Positions 7,069-15,175 of a stretch of DNA of 64,000 bases are shown here, one piece after another. The notes under the pieces are model-generated. The model saw only the letters and a list, made by a program, of their open reading frames with translations, did no database searches and was not told the origin of the DNA. The first letter of the stretch is position 1. Each line of letters opens with the position of its first letter. The DNA is from SLHU01 sp009929975. Its GTDB lineage: Bacteria; Bacillota; Clostridia; Saccharofermentanales; UBA5734. A program made the translations under genes and the position numbers. Location: NCBI GenBank assembly GCA_040776905.1, contig JAXGZQ010000002.1, positions 1 through 64,000 of the forward strand, written 5' to 3'.

Positions 7069-8268
7069 ATGACAGATGGTCAAGCGATTCAACAACGGGA
7101 CGGGGTTCATTGGCGTACGTTTCTTAAGGATGTACTAATTTGTTCTTTGGGTGCTTACGGTGGACCGGAAGCGCATTATGGCGTCTTCACAGACCAGATG
7201 GTCATCAAAAAGAAATACCTGACGGAAGAAGAACTGGTTGAGCTGATCGCGCTGACCGGCATTCTGCCGGGTCCGAGCAGCACACAGACGCTGGTCGCCA
7301 TCGGATATAAAGTTGGCGGGCCGCGTCTGGCGTTTTTAACGATGCTGGTCTGGGCGCTGCCGGTCCTGATTGCCATGACGGTTTTGTCTTTTCTGAGCCA
7401 GCTGCTGAGTCGTCTGAACCTGTCGCAGGACGGGCTTCGCTTGATCGGTCCGATGGCGGTGGGCTTCATTGCCGTTGCCGCCTGGCGGATCGGCCGGAAA
7501 GTGGTGAACGATTATCTGACTCTTTTTCTGTTGCTGGCAGGCGCGGTTATCACCTATTTTGTCCGCGCCCCCTGGATTTATCCGGCGGTTCTGCTGGCCG
7601 GCGGAGCGGTCAGCATCATCGTGTCGCGGGAGAAAGAACTATGGCACAGGGTACGGCTGCAGCCGCCCTGGCGTTATCTGATTACCTTCGCCATTTTCGC
7701 GATCGGCAGTCTCGTTTTGACACTGACCTGGGACCACCGCCTCATCCATCTGTTTGAAAGTTTCTATCGCTATGGCTATCTGGTCATTGGCGGGGGACAG
7801 GTGGTTGTTCCGATGATGCACAGTGAACTGGTTGATGTGAATGCTTATATGACGAATCAGGAATTCCTGACCGGCTTCGGTCTTGTTCAAGGGCTGCCGG
7901 GCCCGATGTTCAGTTTCAGCGCGTATGCCGGTGGTATGGCGGCCCGGGGCGGCAGTCCGTTGATGCAGATCGCCGGAGCGGCCCTCAGCGGCGTGGCCAT
8001 TTTCTTGCCGGGCCTTTTGTTGATTTACTTCATTTATCCGGTCTGGGCAGCGCTTAAGCAAATCAAGGGGATCCGGGTTTCGCTCAAAGGAATCACCGCG
8101 GTTGCCGGCGGACTGATCACGGTCGCTGCCATCATCTTGATGCAGCGCAGCGGGTTGACGCTGGAAAACTTAATTGTCGTGCTGCTGACGATCCTTCTTC
8201 TGCTGTCCAGGAAAATCCCCGCGCCGCTGATTGTTGCGATGACCATCGCGGCAGGTTTTATTTTGTGA
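7069..8268 (+). CDS. chrA: Chromate-transporter family protein (full-length, two CHR domains)
   Basis: 399 residues starting at ATG 7069, 8 bases after AGGAG (7056-7060). The ATG at 7063 is too close to that site. The first CHR domain has GAYGGPEAHYGVF and the proton/anion motif GILPGPSSTQTLVAIGYKVG. The second has YGYLVIGGGQVVVPMM and GLVQGLPGPMFSFSAYAGG. Together with about ten hydrophobic segments this is the long CHR form. In the family these transporters export chromate or related oxyanions. Many Clostridial members are untested, so the substrate is uncertain. It diverges from the DUF2249 gene around an FNR-like box and has no other resistance gene beside it. Confidence 0.9.
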   Translation: MTDGQAIQQRDGVHWRTFLKDVLICSLGAYGGPEAHYGVFTDQMVIKKKYLTEEELVELIALTGILPGPSSTQTLVAIGYKVGGPRLAFLTMLVWALPVLIAMTVLSFLSQLLSRLNLSQDGLRLIGPMAVGFIAVAAWRIGRKVVNDYLTLFLLLAGAVITYFVRAPWIYPAVLLAGGAVSIIVSREKELWHRVRLQPPWRYLITFAIFAIGSLVLTLTWDHRLIHLFESFYRYGYLVIGGGQVVVPMMHSELVDVNAYMTNQEFLTGFGLVQGLPGPMFSFSAYAGGMAARGGSPLMQIAGAALSGVAIFLPGLLLIYFIYPVWAALKQIKGIRVSLKGITAVAGGLITVAAIILMQRSGLTLENLIVVLLTILLLLSRKIPAPLIVAMTIAAGFIL

Positions 8269-8270
8269 AC

Positions 8271-8305
8271 AAAAAAAGAATGGGCCCGATTACCCGAACC
8301 CATTC
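8271..8305 (-). terminator. Terminator of the secreted-protein gene
   Basis: Read on the minus strand: GAATGGG, a 14-base loop, CCCATTC, then T7. It lies 72 bp beyond the stop of the secreted-protein gene and only 2 bp beyond the chrA stop. Confidence 0.75.
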
Positions 8306-8377
8306 CCAACCTGTCATTGTGATAGGATCATACATTGTTATTTTTGTGTGCTGTGTGGTTGATTGACATGGATTCTG

Positions 8378-10003
8378 TTATGGCAGCAGCATCAGTGAGA
8401 TATCGTCGATACAGAAATCATCACCGTGATATGTAGGACGGAGGTCTCGGATCTCAATGCGGGCTTCAGTTGCCAGTCCGACATCCCAGTCGTACTTGAC
8501 TTCAATCCATTCGCCTTTCGTTGAGGTTAATGTGGCGATACCGGCAATGCTGCCATTCAGGCTGACCTGCAGCTGAGCCGGATTATCAGGATAGGAACTC
8601 GCGCTGTACATGATCAGCTGATACCGGACGACCGGTGTTTGGGTCTCATAGGTGATGTACTGGGCCCAGTTTTTACCTTCAAACAGGCCTTCTCCACCCC
8701 AGCCGGTTTCGTCATCATAGGGTTCATCAATCACATAAAGTTCAGATGTTCCGCAAAGTTTGTAAATTACGGCCGCCGGATTGACACTCCAACTGGTTGT
8801 GTTCCAGTCTGCGTTGACGCCCGTGACTTCAAATAGATTGTCCCCTGTTACGAGGCTGGAGAGAACATCATAGCTGTAGACCTGGCTCCATCCTGTCGAA
8901 CTCGGATCAATCACCATATATGGATAACCGAAATCTCCCAGGAGAGCCAAATCTCTCCAATCCTCCGTCAGGTTCTCATAAATTTCCGTTCCTTCGTTCA
9001 GTGTGTAGGCGAAAGCATTGTCAGCCGCGATTTTCAGTGTAGCGCTGGTGGGTGTCCCGATCACATTGAAATGCTGGACGAAATCAACCAGACCGCCATT
9101 GTCCGCGTATTCACTGGTTGCGACATCTGAATCCCACATATAGCTGGCAATCGCCGGATCAACGAATCCGGTGCTGACATTGAGATCAAGACTGCCCCAG
9201 GGATCGACGGTTGAAACATCAGCGTCTGAGCCATCTGCCAGATCTGTTTCCGAACCACTGAGCATACAAAAATCATAAGTCTCCACATGACCCGCTTCGG
9301 TATGTTCGATCGCGGCATGCGCGGCAATGATCAAATTGTCGCCGATCGCGAAGTCAAAGGGCAGACAGAACCACTCTGTCTCGATCAGACCGGGGGCGAA
9401 TGCCTCATTGACGGGGAACTTCCCTGGAATGGGATTGCCGTTCTTCTGCGGAATATCCGCCAAAGTTTCACCGATCGCCACATGGGCTTCGGTAATCAGC
9501 CAGCCACCATCGATCGCGGCTGGATCATCAAGAATGAATTTAACACAAACTGAATCCAATGTGTTCTTAACCAGGACACGGCCGATTTCCCAGTGCTGTC
9601 CGGCGTACAGCACAAATTCACTGACTTCGCTGAACGCATCATCCGGAACTGCAGGCAAAGAGACGGTCTGACCCCAGACCAGACCTTTGGGATCCGTATC
9701 GCTTGGAGTACCGTTAACGATCATCATATTACCGGTTCCGGGGGTATGATCACCAAATCCAGGCCCCCAGTTGGAATGATATAGATAGGGGTCGGTCCCG
9801 ATGGTATAGAGGAACTCACCCCAAAGTGCGGATCCTCCCGTTACGGTTGGATCATGATAAGTGTAATCTGTATCAAACCCAACGTTTCCTGCCTCAAAAT
9901 CACCATTCTCTACAAGATTTACCGGGGTTACTGCGCTGGTAGGAACAACAAAGACAGTAATCAGAAACACAGCAACTAAACAGGCGAATAGTTTCTTTTT
10001 CAT
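8378..10003 (-). CDS. Large secreted protein with a C-terminal lectin-like region
   Basis: 541 residues from ATG 10003, preceded by GGAGG (10009-10013). A GTG four codons earlier overlaps that site and is rejected. A Sec signal peptide covers residues 1 to about 24 (MKKKLFACLVAVFLITVFVV, cleavage near TSA). The mature start NLVENGDFEAGN and the end FCIDDISLMLLP resemble the edges of carbohydrate-binding or DUF642-type jelly-roll domains. The body is rich in W, Y, D, G and T, as in surface or secreted beta-sandwich proteins. No catalytic motif, LPxTG anchor or dockerin was seen. It is monocistronic, with its own terminator downstream. The likely role is extracellular binding, possibly of glycan; this is inference. 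Confidence 0.75.
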   Translation of the reverse strand: MKKKLFACLVAVFLITVFVVPTSAVTPVNLVENGDFEAGNVGFDTDYTYHDPTVTGGSALWGEFLYTIGTDPYLYHSNWGPGFGDHTPGTGNMMIVNGTPSDTDPKGLVWGQTVSLPAVPDDAFSEVSEFVLYAGQHWEIGRVLVKNTLDSVCVKFILDDPAAIDGGWLITEAHVAIGETLADIPQKNGNPIPGKFPVNEAFAPGLIETEWFCLPFDFAIGDNLIIAAHAAIEHTEAGHVETYDFCMLSGSETDLADGSDADVSTVDPWGSLDLNVSTGFVDPAIASYMWDSDVATSEYADNGGLVDFVQHFNVIGTPTSATLKIAADNAFAYTLNEGTEIYENLTEDWRDLALLGDFGYPYMVIDPSSTGWSQVYSYDVLSSLVTGDNLFEVTGVNADWNTTSWSVNPAAVIYKLCGTSELYVIDEPYDDETGWGGEGLFEGKNWAQYITYETQTPVVRYQLIMYSASSYPDNPAQLQVSLNGSIAGIATLTSTKGEWIEVKYDWDVGLATEARIEIRDLRPTYHGDDFCIDDISLMLLP

Positions 10004-10387
10004 GTTATCCTCCACAATCAGCCGATCGATACCTGGCGATTATGTCAGGTTTTATGTCTGCCTCGCGACGATGTTCTCTGAACATGCTTGTCCTGAGGAA
10101 TTTGACAAGACTTGCAGGAATGGAACAGCATCTATGATCATCATGAGATCGTCTGTCACTGATCACCCCCTCTCAGCCTATTACAGACTGACAAAAAAAC
10201 CGACCAAAATAAATGGTCGGTTACGCTGCTTGCTCGAGTCTGATCAAGCGTCCAGATATAATCAGGCTATCATCGCATCCCACAAAAAAACATCAAACGG
10301 ATTTAATGACGAAGTGACCAAGATGCAGTTTTAGTGTAGCGCTGATTGTCACAATTTGTCAATACATAATGGGCGAATTATTTTTTT
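10004..10387. promoter_or_regulatory. Intergenic region with two dyads upstream of the secreted-protein gene
   Basis: ATGTTC-TCT-GAACAT (10071-10085) is a perfect 6-bp-arm palindrome. CTTGTC (10087-10092) and GACAAG (10104-10109) form a second dyad 11 bp apart. They lie 68-106 bp upstream of the ATG at 10003, where operators would be expected. No clear sigma-A promoter could be fixed. The rest holds the terminator of the next minus-strand gene and no coding region I can support. Confidence 0.4.
10193..10223 (-). terminator. Terminator downstream of the URO-D-like gene
   Basis: On the minus strand: AACCGACCA, a 7-base loop, TGGTCGGTT, then T7. It lies about 165 bp beyond the stop at 10388 and separates that gene from the secreted-protein gene. 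Confidence 0.7.
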
Positions 10388-11347
10388 TCAGCGGCTGCCT
10401 TTGTAATAACGGTACTGGCGCAAGGCATCAAAAAGTGCTGCCATATTCTCAAGCGGAACTTCATAGTTGAGTTCGACCCGCAGCGATAAGCCGCCCTCGG
10501 GCAAATAGAGCGATTCTACGCACTCCGCGACATGGGATTTCAACTGAGACGGTGTCGCGAAAGGGAAGATCTGACGGTCGAGGTCAAGATCGATCGGAAT
10601 CTTGCCTTTGCAGACACGAACGAGGTTGTCCAGGCCGTTGGCGCTGAACTGCGGATTGATCATGTGGGCACCGGCTTCATACAGATCCGGCATGATCTCA
10701 TGGATACAGCCGTCTGAATGCATATAAACATAGCGGCCGCTGGCGCGTGCTTTCCGGAAAAGCTGTTCAAAACAGGGCTTCAGATACTTCCGCCATTTCG
10801 CCGCGCCGATGGCCAGCCCATGCTGCATGCCCAGGTCATCACCCAAATAGACGATTTGACCGAGGCTCGGCAAAGCGGCATCCAGTTGAATGAGATTATA
10901 GGTCAATACCTTATCGATCAGAATCTGCAGTTCTTCGCTCTCCTCCGCGAAATCAATCATCGCCTCCTCAAAACCGCGCAGATCCAGCAACCTGAGATAC
11001 ATCAGGCCATGCGGCAGACGGCCGTCACGATTTTTCGGAATTTTCAGCGTTCTGATATCGTGTGAGGTCTTGACAGGGTGGCCTGTGACGATGCTCTCCA
11101 TACCCTCTTCGAGATTGCTCCAGACACAGCCCCATTCATCGGTAAAACTGCCATAATGATACGTGTCCGGTACCGGGATATGGCCTTCTTCAGGCACAGA
11201 CTCAATCATATCCGGGTAATCTTTCGCCAGACGTCTCAGTTCTGCCCCTTTGCGGATCCAGGCCGCGGGCAGAAGATTGACCTGAAATGGAATCTCCTCA
11301 GGGTAATCATAGGTCATCGCTTTAATCAGGTTGACAGTCTTATTCAT
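10388..11347 (-). CDS. Uroporphyrinogen-decarboxylase-fold protein (methyltransferase-like)
   Basis: 319 residues from ATG 11347, preceded by GAGGTGG. The URO-D TIM-barrel family is recognised from the pattern YVYMHSDGCIHEIMPDLYEA followed by GAHMINPQ, and by LGDDLGMQHGLAIG. There is no heme-synthesis context. In anaerobes this superfamily also includes corrinoid methyltransferases (MtaA/CmuA-like), which bind zinc through His and Cys; the HSDGC stretch is a candidate but is not the full HxC...C pattern. Function therefore stays open. No corrinoid protein or reactivation gene is next to it. A second URO-D-fold gene lies at 15.2 kb, on the other side of the trpXYZ-like operon. Confidence 0.8.
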   Translation of the reverse strand: MNKTVNLIKAMTYDYPEEIPFQVNLLPAAWIRKGAELRRLAKDYPDMIESVPEEGHIPVPDTYHYGSFTDEWGCVWSNLEEGMESIVTGHPVKTSHDIRTLKIPKNRDGRLPHGLMYLRLLDLRGFEEAMIDFAEESEELQILIDKVLTYNLIQLDAALPSLGQIVYLGDDLGMQHGLAIGAAKWRKYLKPCFEQLFRKARASGRYVYMHSDGCIHEIMPDLYEAGAHMINPQFSANGLDNLVRVCKGKIPIDLDLDRQIFPFATPSQLKSHVAECVESLYLPEGGLSLRVELNYEVPLENMAALFDALRQYRYYKGSR

Positions 11348-11503
11348 AGGTCCACCTCGCGCTACGGCTGATTTCATCATAACCATTCGCAGGTGGATCG
11401 GTCAAATGAAACACGGCAAGTAGAGTCGATCCGCCTGATACCATCATCCATCTGGCTGTGGTATAGTCTTGGGTGGAATTGACATCGTAGAGGAGGCAGC
11501 AAA

Positions 11504-11899
11504 ATGAGAAGTGTCAAACCCGGCAGAGGGCCGTCGATGATGGGCGGTGTGATGAGTCTCGCGGTCGGAATTTTCGGTCTGATCTGGACGGTGATCGCCG
11601 GCAGCATGGGTGGGGGACTGTTCGCCCTGTTCGGTGTTGTCTTCATCATCATCGCGGTCGTTCAGGCCATTTACCATTTCAAGAACGCGACCAGTGAGAA
11701 GCGCTTTTCCATGTTTGATATCACAGACCATCAGGAGGAACCGGATCCGCTGAACGAGCGGTTCGGTGCGCCGACCGGCGGGGCGGACCCCATTTCTTCT
11801 ACCGATAGCGACTGTGCGTTCTGCCCGTATTGTGGTACACCGGTCAACACTGATTTTGAGTACTGCCGGAAGTGTGGTCGGAAACTGCCTGATGAATGA
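11504..11899 (+). CDS. Small membrane protein with C-terminal zinc ribbon
   Basis: 131 residues. GAGGAGG ends about 8 bases before the ATG. Two hydrophobic helices (about 15-33 and 38-56) are followed by a polar linker and a double-CxxC zinc ribbon (CPYCGTPVNTDFEYCRKCGR), so the ribbon probably lies in the cytoplasm. Function is unknown. A similar ribbon-plus-membrane layout in reverse order occurs at 45.7 kb. It is a single gene between oppositely oriented neighbours. Confidence 0.82.
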   Translation: MRSVKPGRGPSMMGGVMSLAVGIFGLIWTVIAGSMGGGLFALFGVVFIIIAVVQAIYHFKNATSEKRFSMFDITDHQEEPDPLNERFGAPTGGADPISSTDSDCAFCPYCGTPVNTDFEYCRKCGRKLPDE

Positions 11900-11941
11900 A
11901 CAGAATGATGGACGGGGGTCGTCAACCGGTACTCGTTTTCA

Positions 11942-12715
11942 CTAGTTGCCGCATTCAATACTGATCTGATTGAACATCGTGAGGAGATCGTCAATGCTGA
12001 CGGCCTCTTTATCCGCTCCGTTTTTTTCATAGACAATCTCGCCGCTGTTCATCATGATCAGGCGGCTGCCGTATTCAGCGGCATAGCGCAGGTTATGCGT
12101 GACCATCATCGCGGTGAGCTTTTTCTCCCGGATCACCCGGTCTGTCAGATGCATGATCGTTTCTGCGGTATTGGGATCCAGTGCGGCGGTATGCTCGTCG
12201 AGGATGAGAAAATCAACCGGTGTCAGCGTGGACATGATCAAAGCGACCGCCTGGCGCTGGCCGCCGGATAGCAGACCGACCATGATATCCATTTTATTTT
12301 CCAAACCGAGACCGAGGATCGACAGTTGATCGCGATAATAATCCTTGCGTGATTTGTTGATGCCGGGGGTCAGGCTGTATTTTTTCCCCTTATGATCGGC
12401 CAGTGACATGTTCTCCAGCAACGTCAGGTTCGGGCAGGTTCCCATCGCCGGGTTCTGGTAGACGCGGCCGATCTTTTCATAGCGCTTGAAGTCCTTCATC
12501 CTGACGATACTTTCACCGCCGACCTGGACATCACCTTTCTCGATCGGGATACTGCCGCAGATGATATTGAGCAGGGATGTCTTACCGCTGCCGTTGCTGC
12601 CGACAATCGAGAGGAACTCTCCGTCCTGAACTGTCAGGTTGAAGCCGTCAAACAGACACATTTCCGTGACGGTTCCGGGGTTATATATTTTTGTGATATT
12701 TTTAAGTTCGAGCAT
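11942..12715 (-). CDS. ABC transporter ATP-binding protein, TrpZ-like (COG1101 type)
   Basis: 257 residues with a complete ABC ATPase set: Walker A GSNGSGKTS (about 38-46), the Q-loop in YQNP, signature LSGGQRQ, Walker B FLILDEHTAALD, and the switch histidine in VTHNLRYA. It energises the permease encoded 15 bp upstream and is the last gene of a binding-protein/permease/ATPase operon. In Firmicutes this gene set (COG2984-COG4120-COG1101) has been predicted to import tryptophan, called TrpXYZ. The Trp-specific T-box upstream supports this here. Confidence 0.93.
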   Translation of the reverse strand: MLELKNITKIYNPGTVTEMCLFDGFNLTVQDGEFLSIVGSNGSGKTSLLNIICGSIPIEKGDVQVGGESIVRMKDFKRYEKIGRVYQNPAMGTCPNLTLLENMSLADHKGKKYSLTPGINKSRKDYYRDQLSILGLGLENKMDIMVGLLSGGQRQAVALIMSTLTPVDFLILDEHTAALDPNTAETIMHLTDRVIREKKLTAMMVTHNLRYAAEYGSRLIMMNSGEIVYEKNGADKEAVSIDDLLTMFNQISIECGN

Positions 12716-12730
12716 GATGCGTCACTCTCC

Positions 12731-13624
12731 TCAGGCTTTGGCGGTCTGCCGTTTCTGGTAATTGCCGAAAATGAGAATACCGAGAAACAACACGGCCGTA
12801 ATCAATTTCAGCAGGTTGGCCGGCAGGCCGAGGCTGATCGCGACCTGCATGCAGGCCTTGTAGATGATGCTGCCGACCAGGGCGGCCGTCGTTCCGCGGA
12901 TAAAGCCGAATTTACGGAACAGTGTACTGCCGATGATCACGGTCGCCAGGCCGAACACCACCTGGCCGGTTCCCATGGTACTGGAAAACGCACGTTGTTC
13001 ATGGCAGACGACACTGCCTGACAGGGCGACCAGAGCGTTGGAGATGACCAGACCGATGATCTTGACGGTGCCTTTGTCTTTGGCCAGGGAAGTCACCAGA
13101 ACACTGTTGTCTCCAACGGCTCTGAGCAGCAGACCATTTTTTGTTTTGAAATAGAGATCCAGCAGGACTTTGAATAGTAAGGCGATGATCAGGGATATGA
13201 TCAGCTTGCGCTGGATCAGTGACAGTCCCCCCAGGAGCCGCATGACCGGGCCGGCGGTGTAAATTGTTTCGGTCTCGCGCCCGATGATCAGGTTGGATCC
13301 GGCGATCTGCAGATTGATTGAGAAGAGGGCGGTCATCGTGATGATACCGGCCAGCAGATCGCGGACCTGGAACTTGACGTGAATGATCCCGGTGACCAAT
13401 CCGGCGGCCGCGCCGGCGGCCAGAGAGACCAGCAGGGTCAGGTACGGATCGTAGCCGTTAGTCAGCATCAACGCGGTGACGGCAGCTCCCAGAGGAAAGC
13501 TGCCGTCAACCGTCAGATCAGGAAAATCGAGTATCTTGTATGTAATATAGACGCCGTACGACAACAAGGCGTAGAGAAGACCCTGTGTCAGTGTGCTGGT
13601 CAGAAGATCGAAAAAAACTGTCAT
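12731..13624 (-). CDS. ABC transporter permease, TrpY-like (COG4120 type)
   Basis: 297 residues with about eight hydrophobic segments in the LivH/BPD_transp_2 fold. The N-terminal FFDLLTSTLTQGLLYALLSY and the motif DFPDLTVDGSFPLGAA are typical of this uncharacterised-substrate permease family. It forms the membrane channel of the importer and lies between the binding protein (52 bp upstream) and the ATPase (15 bp downstream). The whole operon shares one T-box leader. Substrate specificity cannot be read from the permease itself. Confidence 0.92.
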   Translation of the reverse strand: MTVFFDLLTSTLTQGLLYALLSYGVYITYKILDFPDLTVDGSFPLGAAVTALMLTNGYDPYLTLLVSLAAGAAAGLVTGIIHVKFQVRDLLAGIITMTALFSINLQIAGSNLIIGRETETIYTAGPVMRLLGGLSLIQRKLIISLIIALLFKVLLDLYFKTKNGLLLRAVGDNSVLVTSLAKDKGTVKIIGLVISNALVALSGSVVCHEQRAFSSTMGTGQVVFGLATVIIGSTLFRKFGFIRGTTAALVGSIIYKACMQVAISLGLPANLLKLITAVLFLGILIFGNYQKRQTAKA

Positions 13625-13675
13625 GATTTCACCGCGATTCTCAAAGGTTCAGTTCAGATGGTTGCAAAAGCCGGA

Positions 13676-14629
13676 TCAGCCGACTTCGATAACCTCAAGG
13701 TCAGACGGGGTCGTGAGCTGCATGTCCGCGATGGCCTCGGCGTTGATATAAAAACTGTATTCACTGATGGTCTCATAAGGCATCTCAGAGGCTTTCGCTT
13801 CACCCTTAAGTATTTTAGCTGCCATCAGGCCGGTTTCCTGACCGAGCTTGAAGTAATCAATTCCCGCCGCGGCGACACAGCCGATCTTGACCTGTTCGAC
13901 TTCGCTGCCATACACCGGAATTCCGGCTTCGTTGGTTTTCTCCAGCACGGAAGAGAGCACCCCGACGACGTTGTTATCGGTCAGATTGGAAAAACAATCA
14001 ACATTTTTAGCGATCAGGGTATCGGTGGCCTGTGTCACTTCGGATTGGGCTGTCACACCGAGTGCTTCAATGGTAAAGCCGAAATCGCCGGCCTTTTCCT
14101 GATATTCAGCGATGGCTGACACAGAATTAGGTTCGCTGGTTGTGTAGAGAATGCCGATGACCGTTGCGTCCGGCTGCATCTTGCGGATCAGGCCGAGCTG
14201 TTCCTCAACAGGCAGCTTGTCGCTGGTTCCGGTTACATTGCCGCTGTCCAGCTTGGCTTCCACCGGATCGGTGATGGCCGTGAAGATGACCGGGATGTCC
14301 TTATCTTCAGCCGCCGCGTAGGCCGCTGTCGCAGACGGTGTCGCGATCGCGCACATCAGGTCAACATTGTTGGCGGAGAAGTTCTGAGCGATCTGGGTCG
14401 CGATGGCCGGATCAAAACCGGCGTTCTGGTAGTTGACGGTAAAGTCTTCATCTTCAGTCAGACCGGCATCGGCCAGCCCCTGCAGAAAGCCTTCACGGCA
14501 GTTATCGAGCGAGGCGTGCTCGCCGAACTGGGAAATGCCGATGGTCTTGATTCCGTCGTCGTTCTGGCAGCCGGCCGCGAAAACCGCGATCAGTGCGGTG
14601 ATAAGCAGAAGAGCGATGATCTTTTTCAT
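13676..14629 (-). CDS. ABC transporter substrate-binding lipoprotein, TrpX-like (COG2984 type)
   Basis: 317 residues, first gene of the operon. The signal peptide ends in a lipobox (LIAVFAAGC, Cys21), so the protein is lipid-anchored on the outer face. The body is a two-lobed periplasmic-binding fold (KTIGISQFGEHASLDNCREG; ATPSATAAYAAAEDKDIPVI; TAITDPVEAKLDSGNVTGTS), diagnostic of the COG2984 family. GAGGA precedes the ATG. Transcription is expected to depend on the T-box leader at about 14.8-15.08 kb, whose specifier codon is TGG. That makes tryptophan (or a precursor such as indole or anthranilate) the likely ligand. Confidence 0.93.
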   Translation of the reverse strand: MKKIIALLLITALIAVFAAGCQNDDGIKTIGISQFGEHASLDNCREGFLQGLADAGLTEDEDFTVNYQNAGFDPAIATQIAQNFSANNVDLMCAIATPSATAAYAAAEDKDIPVIFTAITDPVEAKLDSGNVTGTSDKLPVEEQLGLIRKMQPDATVIGILYTTSEPNSVSAIAEYQEKAGDFGFTIEALGVTAQSEVTQATDTLIAKNVDCFSNLTDNNVVGVLSSVLEKTNEAGIPVYGSEVEQVKIGCVAAAGIDYFKLGQETGLMAAKILKGEAKASEMPYETISEYSFYINAEAIADMQLTTPSDLEVIEVG

Positions 14630-14695
14630 TATGGTATCCTCACTTTATTTTCGTTCATGACGTTGTCATGGATCAGGCCAATTGAATCATCGAGG

Positions 14696-14743
14696 TCATT
14701 TGCCTTGGCGTCGCCATCGTCTGCTCAGTCGTATCATGTTCAT
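14696..14743 (-). CDS. Possible 15-codon leader ORF between T-box and trpX-like gene
   Basis: ATG 14743 follows AGGAGAG at a good distance and the frame runs 15 codons to TGA, giving MNMIRLSRRWRRQGK: six arginines and one tryptophan. It sits in the mRNA downstream of the T-box terminator and 66 bp before the binding-protein gene. It could be a translated leader or a chance ORF. The good ribosome binding site is the only direct support. Confidence 0.3.
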   Translation of the reverse strand: MNMIRLSRRWRRQGK

Positions 14744-14797
14744 TCTCTCCTTTTTTCGGCAGCCGGTTGGTATAAGCTGCCATACGGTCCGGACAAA

Positions 14798-14835
14798 TAA
14801 AAAAGCCCTGCCCCATCATGCTATGGGACAAGACT
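14798..14835 (-). terminator. T-box-controlled attenuator terminator
   Basis: On the minus strand, GTCTTGTCCCAT and ATGGGGCAGGGC form a stem around an AGC-containing loop and are followed by TTTTTT. It lies directly after the T-box sequence and before the trpX-like gene. Confidence 0.8.
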
Positions 14836-15085
14836 GTCGTCCTGCGGTACCACCCAAATTGATAGTCCTGAGACTACCCACTTGTCTTCCGCACCACCAT
14901 GCGGACCGCTCTGATAACGGACACGGATCCCGTCAGCCTTACTGCATCGAATATACCGATTTTGGGCTGCCCTCATGAGTCCATTCACTCAGCGTCTGCC
15001 TGCCGCGATCACACCCTCCGCGACTCTCTGTAAAGTGACCTTCCAAGCTACTCTTCTCAATCAAAGGTTTGATTTATGCTTCTAC
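14798..15085 (-). promoter_or_regulatory. T-box leader with tryptophan (TGG) specifier
   Basis: On the minus strand the conserved T-box sequence AATTTGGGTGGTACCGCAGG (14860-14841) is plain, close to the consensus AANNNGGGUGGUACCGCG. Downstream is a rho-independent terminator whose 5' arm would compete with the antiterminator. Upstream, the stem I specifier region reads GTGAATGGACTC, the usual GAA-NNN-AC layout, giving TGG (14983-14981), the tryptophan codon. The AGAGAG and AGTAG stretches near 15030-15060 fit the base of stem I. In the T-box mechanism uncharged tRNA-Trp pairs with the specifier and with the T-box bulge, so the operon is read only when tryptophan is short. Confidence 0.92.
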
Positions 15086-15091
15086 TGCCGG

Positions 15092-15120
15092 ATTTTACTC
15101 ACATATGGAACAAATGTCAA
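15092..15120 (-). promoter_or_regulatory. Strong sigma-A promoter of the T-box/trpXYZ-like operon
   Basis: On the minus strand: TTGACA (15120-15115), a 17-bp spacer, TAAAAT (15097-15092). Transcription would begin near 15085, just before the T-box stem I. It is the best promoter in the window. Confidence 0.88.
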
Positions 15121-15175
15121 GTCGTGATGTGATACGATATCTACAGAGTCAGATCCGATGATCGGAGGGTTCACC

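Noticed and set aside
6880..7110. N-terminal extension of the DUF2249 gene up to 7110
   Set aside because: AGGAGG sits directly before ATG 6879, the domain begins there, and the extension covers the FNR-like box.
10002..10334. A 110-codon plus-strand frame between the secreted-protein and URO-D-like genes
   Set aside because: No ribosome binding site, it runs through the operator dyads and a terminator, and the product is rich in improbable residues; it is a chance frame.
14682..14978. Plus-strand frame across the T-box leader
   Set aside because: It is antisense to a structured leader with conserved T-box elements and has no ribosome binding site.
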